Shown here piece after piece: positions 54,345 to 62,925 of a stretch of DNA of 64,000 bases (positions within the stretch are counted from its first letter, which is position 1; each line of letters begins with the position of its first letter). The position numbers and the translations under genes were made by a program. This DNA is from Curtobacterium sp. MR_MD2014. Its GTDB lineage: Bacteria; Actinomycetota; Actinomycetes; Actinomycetales; Microbacteriaceae. Location of the stretch: contig NZ_CP009755.1 in NCBI RefSeq assembly GCF_000772085.1, forward strand, positions 1,178,001 through 1,242,000, written 5' to 3'. The notes beneath the pieces are model-generated. The model saw only the letters and a program-made list of their open reading frames with translations. It did no database searches and had not been told where the DNA came from.

Positions 54345-55160
54345 TCAGGAGTCCCGCCGGTTCCACCGGAACGTCAGCAGGCACGCGATGGTGCCGACGA
54401 CCAGCCATGCTGCCAGGACGAGGACTCCGAGTCCGAGGTGCCACGCGCCTCCCGGCTCGGCGGACGCGAACGCGTCCGGCAGGAAGACCGAGCGCATCCC
54501 CGATGCCATCCAGCGCAGCGGGAACACGCTCGCGACGGTCTGCAGCCAGTCGGGCAGCTGGGTGAAGGGGAGGTACACACCGGAGATGAACTGCAGGACC
54601 AGGACGATCGGGACGACGGTGGCGGTGGCGCGGCGGCCCTCGCGGGGGAGCGCCGAGATCGCGATGCCGAGGACGCTCGCCGTCGCGACACCCAGGAGCA
54701 TGATGCCGGCGAACCGCGCCCACGCACCGCCGTCGGTCGGCAAGTCGACGCCGAAGACGACGCCCGCGACGACGAGGAGCAGCGCGGTCTGCACGATCGA
54801 GGTCACGAGGACCATGCCGATCTTGCCGACGAAGTAGCTCACGACCGGCAGCGGGGTGCCGCCCAGGCGCTTGAGCGTCCCGTCGCTGCGCTCGCCGGCG
54901 ATGTCCACGCCGAGTGCCTGCGTGCCGGAGAGCAGGAAGCCGGTGGCGACGAGTCCGGGCAGGTAGTAGGTGGCGTAGTCGACGCTGACGCCCGGCCCCG
55001 CCTGGATGTCGTCGGCGCTGCTGAAGGCCACCGAGAACAGCGCGAGCATGACGATCGGGAAGAGGAAGGTGAAGAAGACCGAGTCCGGTGCGCGGAAGTA
55101 CGACCGGAGCTCGTACGCGATGCGGTGGGCGCCGAGGCGGATGCTGACTGCGGGGTTCAT
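54345..55160 (-). CDS. ABC-2 type transporter permease
   Basis: 271-aa membrane protein with six helices, starting with the cytosolic segment RIAYELRSYFRAPDSVFFTFLFPIVMLALF, characteristic of ABC-2 permeases for drugs or lipids. The last helix pair ends with RWNRRDS. Its ATG overlaps the stop of the ATPase gene (ATGA at 55157-55160). Together they form a DrrAB-like exporter. The sequence does not give the cargo. The downstream kinase gene starts 53 bp after it, so all four genes may be transcribed together. Confidence 0.9.
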   Translation of the reverse strand: MNPAVSIRLGAHRIAYELRSYFRAPDSVFFTFLFPIVMLALFSVAFSSADDIQAGPGVSVDYATYYLPGLVATGFLLSGTQALGVDIAGERSDGTLKRLGGTPLPVVSYFVGKIGMVLVTSIVQTALLLVVAGVVFGVDLPTDGGAWARFAGIMLLGVATASVLGIAISALPREGRRATATVVPIVLVLQFISGVYLPFTQLPDWLQTVASVFPLRWMASGMRSVFLPDAFASAEPGGAWHLGLGVLVLAAWLVVGTIACLLTFRWNRRDS

Positions 55161-56002
55161 GCTGCGTGCTCCGAGATCATGGTGAGGTAGACGTCCTCGA
55201 GCGAGGGGCGGACGACCTCGAGCGCGTGCATCGGGGTCGTGGCGCTCCGGACCAGTGCGGTGGGGTCGGTCGTCCGGCGCTCGTGCCGCGCGCCGGTATC
55301 GTCCTGCCACCGGACGATCGGTGTGCGTGCGTCCTGTCCACCGATCGCGTCGATGGGGGCGACGTCGAGCAGTCGTCCGCCGGCGAGCACGGCCGCGCGG
55401 TCCGCGAGGTGCGCGGCCTCGTCGAGGTAGTGCGTGGTGAGCAGGACGGTGGTGCCCTCGGCGCTGACACTGCGGATCAGCTGCCAGAACTGCCGGCGGG
55501 CCTCGGGGTCGAAGCCGGTGGTCGGCTCGTCGAGGAACAGGACCTCGGGTCGGCCGATGATCCCGAGGGCGACGTCGACGCGGCGGCGCTGCCCTCCGGA
55601 GAGGCGGCTGATGCGGGTGTTGCGCTGGGCCTCGAGGCCGGTGGCGGCGAGGAGTTCGTCCACAGGGCGGCTGCGCGGGTACAGGTGCCGGAAGTGCTGC
55701 AGCTCCTCGGCGACGGTGACGTTCGGGGACTCGCCGCTGGTCTGCAGGACGATGCCGACGCGGGCGTTGTGGCTGCGACTGGCGTGCGCGGGGTCGTGCC
55801 CGAGGACCCGGACCTCGCCGCCGGTGCGGGATCGGAAGCCCTCGAGGATCTCGACCGTGGTGGACTTGCCGGCACCGTTCGGGCCGAGCAGCGCGAAGGT
55901 CTCGCCGGGGGCGATCGTGAAGGAGACGTCGTCGACGGCGGTCTTGCCGCCGGGGTACTGCTTCGTGAGGTGCTCGACCGTGACGGCCGGTGTGGTGGAC
56001 AT
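55157..56002 (-). CDS. ABC transporter ATP-binding protein (DrrA-type)
   Basis: 281 aa. Walker A LLGPNGAGKST (about 38-48), Q-loop, signature LSGGQRRRVDVALG, Walker B VLFLDEPTTGFD and the switch His in LLTTHYLDE are all intact. A C-terminal extension of about 80 residues, as in DrrA-type drug exporters, may contact the permease. It energises the neighbouring permease. A CAGGCT box lies 6 nt before the ATG, a leaderless promoter candidate for the operon. Confidence 0.92.
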   Translation of the reverse strand: MSTTPAVTVEHLTKQYPGGKTAVDDVSFTIAPGETFALLGPNGAGKSTTVEILEGFRSRTGGEVRVLGHDPAHASRSHNARVGIVLQTSGESPNVTVAEELQHFRHLYPRSRPVDELLAATGLEAQRNTRISRLSGGQRRRVDVALGIIGRPEVLFLDEPTTGFDPEARRQFWQLIRSVSAEGTTVLLTTHYLDEAAHLADRAAVLAGGRLLDVAPIDAIGGQDARTPIVRWQDDTGARHERRTTDPTALVRSATTPMHALEVVRPSLEDVYLTMISEHAA

Positions 56003-56159
56003 GCGTCCAGCCTGACGGGCGGAAGGCTCCGGCGGATCGGAGGGGCGGGCGGAGGTGCATCCTCCGATCGGAGGATGCCGCGTTCAGCGCCGGGTTCTGT
56101 GAACCAGGATCGTCATCTGCCGTTCCGTGGATCGTCTCCCGGCGGGGCGCCCCCGTTCG

Positions 56160-58595
56160 TCAGCTCCCGAGCGCTGCCCGCAAGTACGGCGCCGTGCGGC
56201 TCGTGGCGGACGCCGCGACCTCGCGCGGTGTCCCGGATGCCACGACCTGGCCGCCCTCGTCACCACCGGCCGGACCCATGTCGACGACGTGGTCCGCCTG
56301 CGCCACGACCGTCATCACGTGCTCGACCACGACGACGGTGTTCCCCGCGTCGGTGAGCCGCTGGAGCTGCGCGGTGAGGAGTTCGACGTCCGCCGGGTGC
56401 AGGCCCGTGGTCGGCTCGTCGAGCAGGTAGAGCGTGTGGCCGGTCCGTGCGCGTTGGAGTTCGGTGGCGAGCTTGATGCGCTGGGCCTCGCCGCCGGACA
56501 GTTCCGGCGCGGGCTGCCCGAGTCGGAGGTAGCCGAGACCGACGCTGCGCAGGGCATCCAGCGCGCGGGCGGCGGCGGGCAGGTCGGCGAGGGCGTCCGA
56601 TGCCTCGTCGACGGTCATGCCGAGGACGTCCGCGACGGTCGAGCCGGCCCGGCGGACCTCGAGCGTCTCGGCGTTGTACCGGGCACCGTGGCACTCCGGG
56701 CACGGCGCCCAGCTGCCCGGCAGGAACAGGAGCTCGACGGAGACCGAGCCCTCGCCCTGGCAGACCTCGCAGCGGCTGCCCTCGACGTTGAACGAGAACC
56801 TCCCGGCGGTCCAGCCACGTTCCCGGGCGTCCTCGGTCGCGGCGAAGGCCTGCCGGACGGCATCGAACATGCCCGTGTAGGTCGCGAGGTTCGAGCGGGG
56901 TGTGCGGCCGATCGGCTTCTGGTCGACCTCGACGACGCGGGACACGAGCGGGTGCTGCGTCGCGACCGACGGCAGCACGCCACCGACGAGCGACGACTTG
57001 CCCGAGCCGGAGACCCCGGTCACCGCGGTCAACACCCCGAGGGGCAGGTCGACGTCGAGCCCGTTCCCGTCCTGGCCGCGCAGGTTGTGCAGGGTGAGGC
57101 CACGGAGTTCGAGCGTGCCCACGGGTTCGCGCTGCTCGTGCTCGACGGGCGAGGTCCGGGGCTGCAGGTAGCGCCGAGTGACGCTCTCGGGGACGCCGGC
57201 CAGGCCCTCGGGCGGGCCGCTGTACAGCACCCGCCCGCCGCCCGGACCGGCACCGGGGCCGACGTCCACGATCCAGTCCGCACGCCGGACGATGTCCATG
57301 TCGTGCTCCACCACGAAGACGCTGTTGCCGCTGGCGCGGAGGTCGTCGAGGACCTGCACGAGGGACTCCGCGTCCGCCGGGTGCAGCCCTGCGCTCGGTT
57401 CGTCGAGCACGTAGACCACGCCGAACAGCCCCGACCGGAGCTGCGTCGCGATCCGCAGGCGCTGCGTCTCACCGGGGGAGAGCGTCGGCGTCGCCCGGTC
57501 GAGCCCGAGGTACCCGAGGCCGAGTCCGACGAGCACCTCGACCCGACCGAGCAGGTCCGTGGCGATCGACTTCGCGACCTCGGACCGCTCCCCGGACGTC
57601 ACACGGCTCTGCGCGGGCGACGGGTCCTTCAGCTCGGCTGCGGGGCGCAGGACCTCGGCCACCTGTGCGAGCGGCAGTGCGTTGAACGCGGCGATCGACA
57701 GGCCGCCGAACGTCACCGCGAGGGCTGCCCTAGTCAGCCCGGAGCCGTGGCAGAGCTGGCACGGGCCGGACTCGACGAAGCGCAGGGCCTTGTTCCGCTG
57801 GGTCTCGCTCTGGGAGTCGGCGAGGGTGTGCAGCGTGTACTGCCGGGCGCTCCAGAACCGGCCCTTGTACGGCTTCGCCACCCGGTCGCGCTTCGGGTGG
57901 ACCTCGACGACGGGCTGCTCCTCGGTGAAGAGCAGCCAGTCGCGGTCCTCCTGCGGGAGCTCCCGCCACGGACGCTCGATGTCGTAGCCGAGCACCGCCG
58001 TCACGTCGCGGAGGTTCTTGCCCTGCCACGCACCGGGCCAGGCGGTGATCGCGCCCTCACGGATGGACAGCGACGGGTCGTGCACCGCCGAGGCCTCCGT
58101 CACCTCGTGCGCGGTGCCGAGGCCGTGACAGCGCGGGCACGCCCCGGCGACGGTGTTCGGCGAGAACGAGTCGGAGTACAGCTGCTCGGCGCCCTCGGGG
58201 TAGGTGCCGGCGCGCGAGTAGAGCATGCGGACCGAGTTGCTCAACGTCGTCAGGGTGCCGACGGTCGAGCGGGTGCTCGGGGCGCCGCGGCGCTGCTGCA
58301 GGGCGACCGCCGGGGGCAGACCCGTGATCTCGTCGACGTGCGGTGTCGAACCCTGCGCGATGAGCCGTCGGGCGTACGGCGCGACGGACTCGAGGAAGCG
58401 ACGCTGTGCCTCGGCGAAGACGGTGCCGAAGGCCAGGCTCGACTTGCCCGAGCCGGAGACACCGGTGAAGGCGACGATCCGGTCGCGGGGGATGTCGACG
58501 TCGACGTCCTGCAGGTTGTGTTCACGGGCGCCACGGACGCGGATGAACCCGTCGGACGACGACGGCTGGTCGGCAGGGTGGTGCGGGGCGGGCAT
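56160..58595 (-). CDS. short UvrA paralogue (class II UvrA-like ABC protein)
   Basis: 811-aa twin-ATPase protein of the UvrA family. Both halves have Walker A GVSGSGKSS and signature motifs LSPGETQRLR and LSGGEAQRIK, and Walker B VYVLDEPSAGLHP and LYLLDEPTTGLHP. Zinc-binding Cys pairs appear in CPRCHGLG, CQLCHGSG, CEVCQGEG and CPECHGARY. It is shorter than genuine UvrA (about 950 aa), partly because the UvrB-binding domain is reduced. Such class II proteins have been linked to drug resistance and to DNA lesion binding. No uvrB or uvrC lies nearby. ATG 58595 is supported by a TACGCT box 7 nt upstream, while the frame is open to 58763. Confidence 0.87.
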   Translation of the reverse strand: MPAPHHPADQPSSSDGFIRVRGAREHNLQDVDVDIPRDRIVAFTGVSGSGKSSLAFGTVFAEAQRRFLESVAPYARRLIAQGSTPHVDEITGLPPAVALQQRRGAPSTRSTVGTLTTLSNSVRMLYSRAGTYPEGAEQLYSDSFSPNTVAGACPRCHGLGTAHEVTEASAVHDPSLSIREGAITAWPGAWQGKNLRDVTAVLGYDIERPWRELPQEDRDWLLFTEEQPVVEVHPKRDRVAKPYKGRFWSARQYTLHTLADSQSETQRNKALRFVESGPCQLCHGSGLTRAALAVTFGGLSIAAFNALPLAQVAEVLRPAAELKDPSPAQSRVTSGERSEVAKSIATDLLGRVEVLVGLGLGYLGLDRATPTLSPGETQRLRIATQLRSGLFGVVYVLDEPSAGLHPADAESLVQVLDDLRASGNSVFVVEHDMDIVRRADWIVDVGPGAGPGGGRVLYSGPPEGLAGVPESVTRRYLQPRTSPVEHEQREPVGTLELRGLTLHNLRGQDGNGLDVDLPLGVLTAVTGVSGSGKSSLVGGVLPSVATQHPLVSRVVEVDQKPIGRTPRSNLATYTGMFDAVRQAFAATEDARERGWTAGRFSFNVEGSRCEVCQGEGSVSVELLFLPGSWAPCPECHGARYNAETLEVRRAGSTVADVLGMTVDEASDALADLPAAARALDALRSVGLGYLRLGQPAPELSGGEAQRIKLATELQRARTGHTLYLLDEPTTGLHPADVELLTAQLQRLTDAGNTVVVVEHVMTVVAQADHVVDMGPAGGDEGGQVVASGTPREVAASATSRTAPYLRAALGS

Positions 58596-58602
58596 TCGTT
58601 CG

Positions 58603-58608
58603 AGCGTA
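58603..58608 (-). promoter_or_regulatory. -10 box TACGCT of the leaderless uvrA-like gene
   Basis: Minus-strand TACGCT ends 7 nt before the ATG at 58595, settling the start against the longer open frame. Confidence 0.6.
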
Positions 58609-58683
58609 GGCGGATCGGCCGGGCGCCGTTCCGGACCGCTCGTCCGCACCCGGCGGGTGCTGTTCGGCAGGCGACCGGGAGAC

Positions 58684-58782
58684 GGACGGGAGGCACGGGG
58701 CGGGCTGGCAGCGGGCCACCCGGCCGGTGCGTGCGGACGGGAGACGCGGGGCGGGCTGGTCACGTGCCTCCCGGCCGGTCGG
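58684..58782. repeat. two diverged tandem copies of the dispersed repeat
   Basis: CGGACGGGAGGCACGGGG (58684) and CGGACGGGAGACGCGGGG (58734) start two units of about 50 bp that share GCGGGCTGG and CCCGGCCGGT. The outermost ends keep the inverted form, with GTGCCTCCC near 58764. It lies between the divergent uvrA-like gene and the membrane gene at 58811, upstream of both. Confidence 0.65.
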
Positions 58783-58810
58783 TACGGTGGTCGTGGGGAA
58801 CGGGGGATCG

Positions 58811-59653
58811 ATGGTCGACGACGTCGCGTGGTCGCCGCCGAGGCGGCGGAACGGCATCTGGTGGATCGTGGCGAGCGGGCTGCTGCTGCCCGCGGGGTGG
58901 ATCGCGTGGCTGCTCGTCGCGCTCGCCGGGTACAACGGCGCGGGGAACTCCACCCACACGCTCTCGGGGCAGACCGGGGGGAGCATCGTCGTCACGGTCG
59001 TGTGCGCCGGTGTGCCGCTGACCGGACTGGTCCTGCTGCTGGTACAGCGTCGGCGCGACCGGTCGGTGACGCTGGTCGGGCCGATCGGGTGCGCGGTGTT
59101 CGTGGTCCTCGCGGCCGTGACGCTCGGGTACCCGACGACGCGGGTCGCGCAGAGCTGGGCGGCGGAGGAGGAGCAGCGGGCGCAGCCGCCGACCGCGACC
59201 GAGACGAGTCGGACGCCGGCGCAGGCCGAGCGGGACCTCGCGGCCGTGGGGGAGCGCGCGGTGCGGGCGATGGGCGGTGACCCGGAGACCGGTGACGTCG
59301 TGCAGTTCCCACGCGGCTGCTCGCTGTCGAACCTCGAGCGGGGCACGGAGTACACGTGGCGGTGGTCCTTCCCCGCCGATGCGGACGCGGATGACGAGCC
59401 GCAGACCGAGGCGGATCGCAAGGCCGACCTCCTGCCCCAGGACCAGGCCGAAGCGCGTCTGGCTCCGGTCCGCGAGGTCTTCCTCGACGCCGGGCTCCGT
59501 GACGCCGATCCGCTCGGGTGGGACATCAGGGTGGTCGGTGACGACTGGCTCGCGGAGGGGAACGCGGGCGTGACCCGGACCTCGGGTGACGTGATGATCG
59601 AGACGACCTGCCTGGCTGGAGGGCCCGGCGACGAGTACGAGGACGATGAGTGA
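58811..59653 (+). CDS. hypothetical membrane protein (paralogue of the 60545 product)
   Basis: 280 aa. Three membrane helices (about residues 17-40, 58-79 and 91-111) are followed by an extracellular or cytosolic domain starting PPTATETSRTPAQAERDLAAVG. That motif recurs as PPTALETSRTPEQAGAGLVELG in the protein at 60545. Two Cys residues in the domain (RGCSLSN and ETTCLAGG) could form a disulphide, and both have counterparts in the paralogue. A TACGGT box at 58783 and GGGGGA before the ATG are visible. The function is unknown. The stop overlaps the next gene. Confidence 0.65.
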   Translation: MVDDVAWSPPRRRNGIWWIVASGLLLPAGWIAWLLVALAGYNGAGNSTHTLSGQTGGSIVVTVVCAGVPLTGLVLLLVQRRRDRSVTLVGPIGCAVFVVLAAVTLGYPTTRVAQSWAAEEEQRAQPPTATETSRTPAQAERDLAAVGERAVRAMGGDPETGDVVQFPRGCSLSNLERGTEYTWRWSFPADADADDEPQTEADRKADLLPQDQAEARLAPVREVFLDAGLRDADPLGWDIRVVGDDWLAEGNAGVTRTSGDVMIETTCLAGGPGDEYEDDE

Positions 59654-59951
59654 GCGCGTGACGGCCGCGGCGCCGGGACGTCGAGCACTCGTCAGCGTGT
59701 GGGTCGCACTCGTGGTGGCGGCCGGCTTCACCGTGTACGAGCTGCTCGCGGGCGCTCTCGTCGAGTGGACCGGGCTCGGCTTCGTGCCGCTGCTGTTCGT
59801 GCCGCCGCTCTACCTGGCGGCGATCCTGCTGCTGATCTGGGTGGGGCAGCAGGGGATCCGGGTGGCGCGGGCACTGGCGATCGTCGTGGGGATCGTGCTC
59901 GCGGTGTCGTTGCCGGTCGCGGTGGTCGTGGCGATGCGGACGTGGCACTGA
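59646..59951 (+). CDS. small hypothetical membrane protein
   Basis: 101 aa with three membrane helices (about residues 14-36, 45-66 and 76-97). The ATG overlaps the preceding stop region by 8 bp, so expression is coupled. I see no family match. The protein may be a partner of the membrane protein encoded just upstream. Confidence 0.6.
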   Translation: MSERVTAAAPGRRALVSVWVALVVAAGFTVYELLAGALVEWTGLGFVPLLFVPPLYLAAILLLIWVGQQGIRVARALAIVVGIVLAVSLPVAVVVAMRTWH

Positions 59952-59974
59952 GCGGTGGCGATCGGCTCGGGGTG

Positions 59975-60439
59975 TCAGTCGTTCGCGACGGGTCGGCGGA
60001 GGGTTCCCAGCACTCCCGCGGTCAGGAGGAAGCCTGCGAGGCCTGCGGCGGTGAGGACGAGGGGCATCGTCACCGGCGGTGGCTGCACCACGGCGGCGAG
60101 GGGCAGGCCGAGGAACCCGGCCACACCCGCCGCGAGCACACCGCAGACGAGGGCAGCGGGCAGGACACCCAGCGCGTCGTCGACGACCCGGGCGAGCGCG
60201 AACAGCGTCGCCGCGACCAGGACGCCGAGGACTGCTCCGAGGGGGACACCGAGCACGGCGAGCAGGCCGAGGAACGACGAGTCCGGCGGCCACCAGTCGG
60301 TCGGGGTCACGATCGGCTCGTCGACGGTCGGGTCGGCGATCCAGGCCTCACCGATGATGCCGAACGGTTCGGCGGCGCCGATCAGCGCGCCGGCGAGCAG
60401 GACGACGGGCCACGGCCAGTGGCGGCGGTGTTCGTGCAT
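59975..60439 (-). CDS. hypothetical membrane protein
   Basis: 154 aa with about four membrane helices (about 9-30, 55-78, 90-112 and 123-145); between the first two lies a loop with GEAWIADPTVDEPIVTPTDWWPP. ATG 60439 is preceded by AGGGGG on the minus strand, which fixes the start against a longer open frame. It is convergent with the membrane gene before it. No family is recognised. Confidence 0.6.
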   Translation of the reverse strand: MHEHRRHWPWPVVLLAGALIGAAEPFGIIGEAWIADPTVDEPIVTPTDWWPPDSSFLGLLAVLGVPLGAVLGVLVAATLFALARVVDDALGVLPAALVCGVLAAGVAGFLGLPLAAVVQPPPVTMPLVLTAAGLAGFLLTAGVLGTLRRPVAND

Positions 60440-60505
60440 GTGGACCCCCTGTGGTCGAGCTTGGCGGTGGAGTCTGGGAGCGCGGCCGGAGCGCCGATCC
60501 CTCGG

Positions 60506-60511
60506 TAGCGT
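60506..60511 (+). promoter_or_regulatory. possible -10 box (TAGCGT) upstream of the 60545 gene
   Basis: TAGCGT lies 33 nt before ATG 60545; an AGGGGG ribosome-binding site precedes the start, so this transcript would have a leader. Confidence 0.4.
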
Positions 60512-60544
60512 GGAGGCGGGGCGCTCGACGAGCGAGGGGGACGC

Positions 60545-61363
60545 ATGAACGACGCGGGACAGCCGGCCGGCACCGAGGAGCCAGCCGGGACCGGGCGCGC
60601 GGACCACCCGTCGCGACGGGCGCCGAGCGGTGCGTGGATCGCGGGGAGCATCCTGGCGTTCGTGGTCGGGAGCCTCGTCATCGTGTACGCGATCGCGACG
60701 ACGGCGGCGCCGACGGTCGAGCAGCGGGCCACCGTGCAGGGCCTCGCCGCGGCGTTCGTCACCGGTGGACTCATCGCGGTGCTCGTCCCGGCGACCGCGA
60801 TCGTCTCCCTGGTGATCGCCGCGAAGCGAGGTCGGACCGGGGCTGCTGCCGGCATCGCCGTGTGCGGGGCGCTCGGCGCGGTCGCGATGCTGACGATGGT
60901 GCCCTTCGCACTGCTGTCCGTGGGTGACGCGCGGGCCGACGCAGCACGACGGGCGGCACCGCCGACCGCACTCGAGACCAGCCGGACGCCCGAGCAGGCG
61001 GGGGCCGGACTCGTCGAGCTGGGAGGACGGGTCGTCGACGCGCTCGGACACGAGGCACCGACCGACGACCAGGTCAGCGTCGACGTCCGACCGTGTCGGC
61101 TCGACAACTCCGACGACGGCGTCCTGGTCCACTACTCCTGGCGTGGTCCCGACGCCGACGACCCGGCCGGGACGCCCGAGCAGACGAAGGCTGCCGTCGC
61201 ACCGGCGGTCCGGTTCCCGCAGGCCGAGGGCTTCGCGGTCGGCACCCGGTTCGTGGGCGGGGGCGTCGTGATGCTCGACCGTGACCAGGGGGTCTCCGTC
61301 GACCTGTACAGCGCTGACCGCGTCGAACTCGGATCGCCCTGCCTGGTCGACACGGGCGGCTGA
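60545..61363 (+). CDS. hypothetical membrane protein (paralogue of the 58811 product)
   Basis: 272 aa. A polar start of about 28 residues is followed by membrane helices at about 29-50, 65-90 and 97-122, then the same type of C-terminal domain as in the protein at 58811, beginning PPTALETSRTPEQAG. The Cys residues in RPCRLDN and GSPCLV correspond to those of the paralogue. The two genes are separated by 0.9 kb holding a third small membrane gene, so an ancestral duplication is probable. The function is unknown. Confidence 0.65.
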   Translation: MNDAGQPAGTEEPAGTGRADHPSRRAPSGAWIAGSILAFVVGSLVIVYAIATTAAPTVEQRATVQGLAAAFVTGGLIAVLVPATAIVSLVIAAKRGRTGAAAGIAVCGALGAVAMLTMVPFALLSVGDARADAARRAAPPTALETSRTPEQAGAGLVELGGRVVDALGHEAPTDDQVSVDVRPCRLDNSDDGVLVHYSWRGPDADDPAGTPEQTKAAVAPAVRFPQAEGFAVGTRFVGGGVVMLDRDQGVSVDLYSADRVELGSPCLVDTGG

Positions 61364-61437
61364 CGGTACCCGAGCGGTTGTTCGCTCCTGCAACGTCCGC
61401 TGAGTCCACGGACCCGGGGGCGGGTAGACCGGGGGAC

Positions 61438-62370
61438 ATGAAGGTCGTCGGAGTCGAAACGTTCGGAGGGCCCGAAGCCCTCGCCGTCCACGAGGTCCCG
61501 GAGCCCCACGCCGGCTCCGGGACCGTCCGCATCAGGGTGCAGGCGTTCGCCGTGAACCCCACGGACACCGGCGTGCGCGCAGGGCAGCGTGACTCGTCCG
61601 AGGCCTCGCCGCCGTACGTGCCGGGCATGGACGCCGCCGGCGTCATCGACGAGGTCGGCGACGACGTCGAGGGCTGGCAGGTCGGGGACCAGGTGATGGC
61701 GATGGCCCTGCCGCTCTCCGAGCACGGCGGCGCCTACGTGGAGTACCTCGTCGCGCCGGTCGGGTCCTTCACGCGGATCCCGGCGGGGCTGTCGATCGAG
61801 GAAGCCGCGACCGTCCCGATGAACGGCCTGACCGCGTTGCAGATCCTCGCCCGCGCGGAGCTCTCGCAGGGCGACACACTCGCCGTGACCGGATCCGCGG
61901 GGCTGCTCGGCAACTACGTCGTGCAGCTCGCGGAGCAGCGGGGCATCACGGTCATCGCCGACGCAGCGCCGAAGGACGAGGACCTCGTGCGGTCCCTCGG
62001 GCCGGACCACATGGTGCGCCGCGGGGACGGCTTCGCCGCAGCCGTGCGCGGCATCGTGCCGGACGGCGTCGACGCGCTCGCCGACGCCGCGGTGCAGCGG
62101 GACGAGGTCGTCGACGCGGTGCGCGACGGCGGGTTCTTCGCGGACGTGCGGGGCTGGGAGGGCAACGGTGCTCGTGGGATCCGGTTCGAGCGGATCATGG
62201 TCTTCTCCGAGTACACGTCGTTCGACCTGCTCGAGGAGCTGCGTCTGGCGGTGGAGGACGGGGTCCTCGTGCCGCGGGTCGCCGAGGTACTGCCCGCGTC
62301 GCGTGCTGCGGAGGCGCACGAGCGGCTGGAAGCCGGCGGGACGCGGGGGCGGTTCGTGCTCACCTGGTGA
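61438..62370 (+). CDS. NADP-dependent quinone oxidoreductase-like protein (MDR superfamily)
   Basis: 310 aa. GroES-like N-terminal domain with the MDR landmark VNPTDTGVRAGQ, PGMDAAGVIDEVGDDV and VGDQVMAM. The Rossmann domain has ITG-type motif VTGSAGLLGNYVVQLAEQRG and an NADP-type following strand. The structural and catalytic zinc ligands of alcohol dehydrogenases are absent, which fits the quinone-reductase branch. It reduces quinones or enones with NADPH; the natural substrate is unknown. ATG 61438 has GGGGGA upstream. The gene ends in a long palindrome. Confidence 0.88.
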   Translation: MKVVGVETFGGPEALAVHEVPEPHAGSGTVRIRVQAFAVNPTDTGVRAGQRDSSEASPPYVPGMDAAGVIDEVGDDVEGWQVGDQVMAMALPLSEHGGAYVEYLVAPVGSFTRIPAGLSIEEAATVPMNGLTALQILARAELSQGDTLAVTGSAGLLGNYVVQLAEQRGITVIADAAPKDEDLVRSLGPDHMVRRGDGFAAAVRGIVPDGVDALADAAVQRDEVVDAVRDGGFFADVRGWEGNGARGIRFERIMVFSEYTSFDLLEELRLAVEDGVLVPRVAEVLPASRAAEAHERLEAGGTRGRFVLTW

Positions 62371-62396
62371 GTGCGGGTCGCGGTCGCGACCGGATG

Positions 62397-62442
62397 ACGG
62401 ACGGGAGGCGCGGTGCCGGCTGGCACCGCGCCTCCCGTCCGT
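62397..62442 (+). terminator. 46-bp palindrome, dispersed family, after the oxidoreductase gene
   Basis: Same length and nearly the same sequence as the element at 35304-35349 (starting ACGGACGGGAGGCGCGGTG), with one G-T pair near the centre; TTCTCC follows. It ends transcription 27 bp after the stop and separates the gene from the bacteriocin locus. Confidence 0.8.
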
Positions 62443-62504
62443 TCTCCTCGCACCAGCTTGATATACCATGCGTGACCCGCGGTGTTCCGGTTGCTACGGT
62501 GGCG

Positions 62505-62528
62505 CTCCTGACGGGAACCCGTCAGGAG
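62505..62528 (+). promoter_or_regulatory. perfect 11-bp inverted repeat in the bacteriocin leader
   Basis: CTCCTGACGGG and CCCGTCAGGAG are complementary with a 2-nt spacer. It lies directly before the GGAGGAGG ribosome-binding site, and a TACGGT box (62495-62500) lies 4 nt ahead of it. Either an operator or an mRNA hairpin that affects translation would fit. Confidence 0.55.
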
Positions 62529-62544
62529 TGGAGGAGGAGCAAGC

Positions 62545-62925
62545 GTGGGGAAGAAGTTGATCTCGATCGCAGCCGCCGCGGTCGTCGTGGCCGCCATCGG
62601 GCCGGTCGGAGCGACCGCGGCGGTGGCGGTGGCGTCGGACTCTCCGGCGTCGTCCGGACGGGTGGTCGAGGGAGGCGCGTCCGCTGACCGGGTCGGCGAG
62701 ACCCGGAACGGGACGGCCTACCCGGAGGGCGGCACGTGGACCTACGGCGTGTGGAGCGGCGAGGTGCACTCGGTCTACCAGCACAACGGCTCTACGCACC
62801 GTGCATCGGTGAAGTCGCACGGCGTCGTGACCCGATCGGCGTGGCAGCCACCGACGAAGGTCGCGTACGCCCACCGGCCGAAGGCGGTTTCCGGAAACCA
62901 GGCGTTCTGGGCCCGCCGCGGATGA
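62545..62925 (+). CDS. lactococcin 972 family bacteriocin precursor
   Basis: 126-aa precursor. The Sec signal peptide covers about the first 32 residues (MGKKLISIAAAAVVVAAIG and on). The mature part has the family pattern: EGGTWTYGV, VHSVYQHNGSTHRASVKSHG and AWQPPTKVAYAHRPKAVSGN. Lactococcin 972 from Lactococcus blocks septum formation by binding lipid II; the target of this relative is unknown. GTG 62545 has GGAGGAGG in front. The stop overlaps the next gene (ATGA at 62922), which is the family's usual membrane partner. No cysteine is present in the mature part. Confidence 0.85.
   Translation: MGKKLISIAAAAVVVAAIGPVGATAAVAVASDSPASSGRVVEGGASADRVGETRNGTAYPEGGTWTYGVWSGEVHSVYQHNGSTHRASVKSHGVVTRSAWQPPTKVAYAHRPKAVSGNQAFWARRG

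Noticed and set aside
56127..59021. A 964-codon plus-strand frame opposite the uvrA-like gene
   Set aside because: No domain is visible and the minus-strand protein has all UvrA-family motifs.
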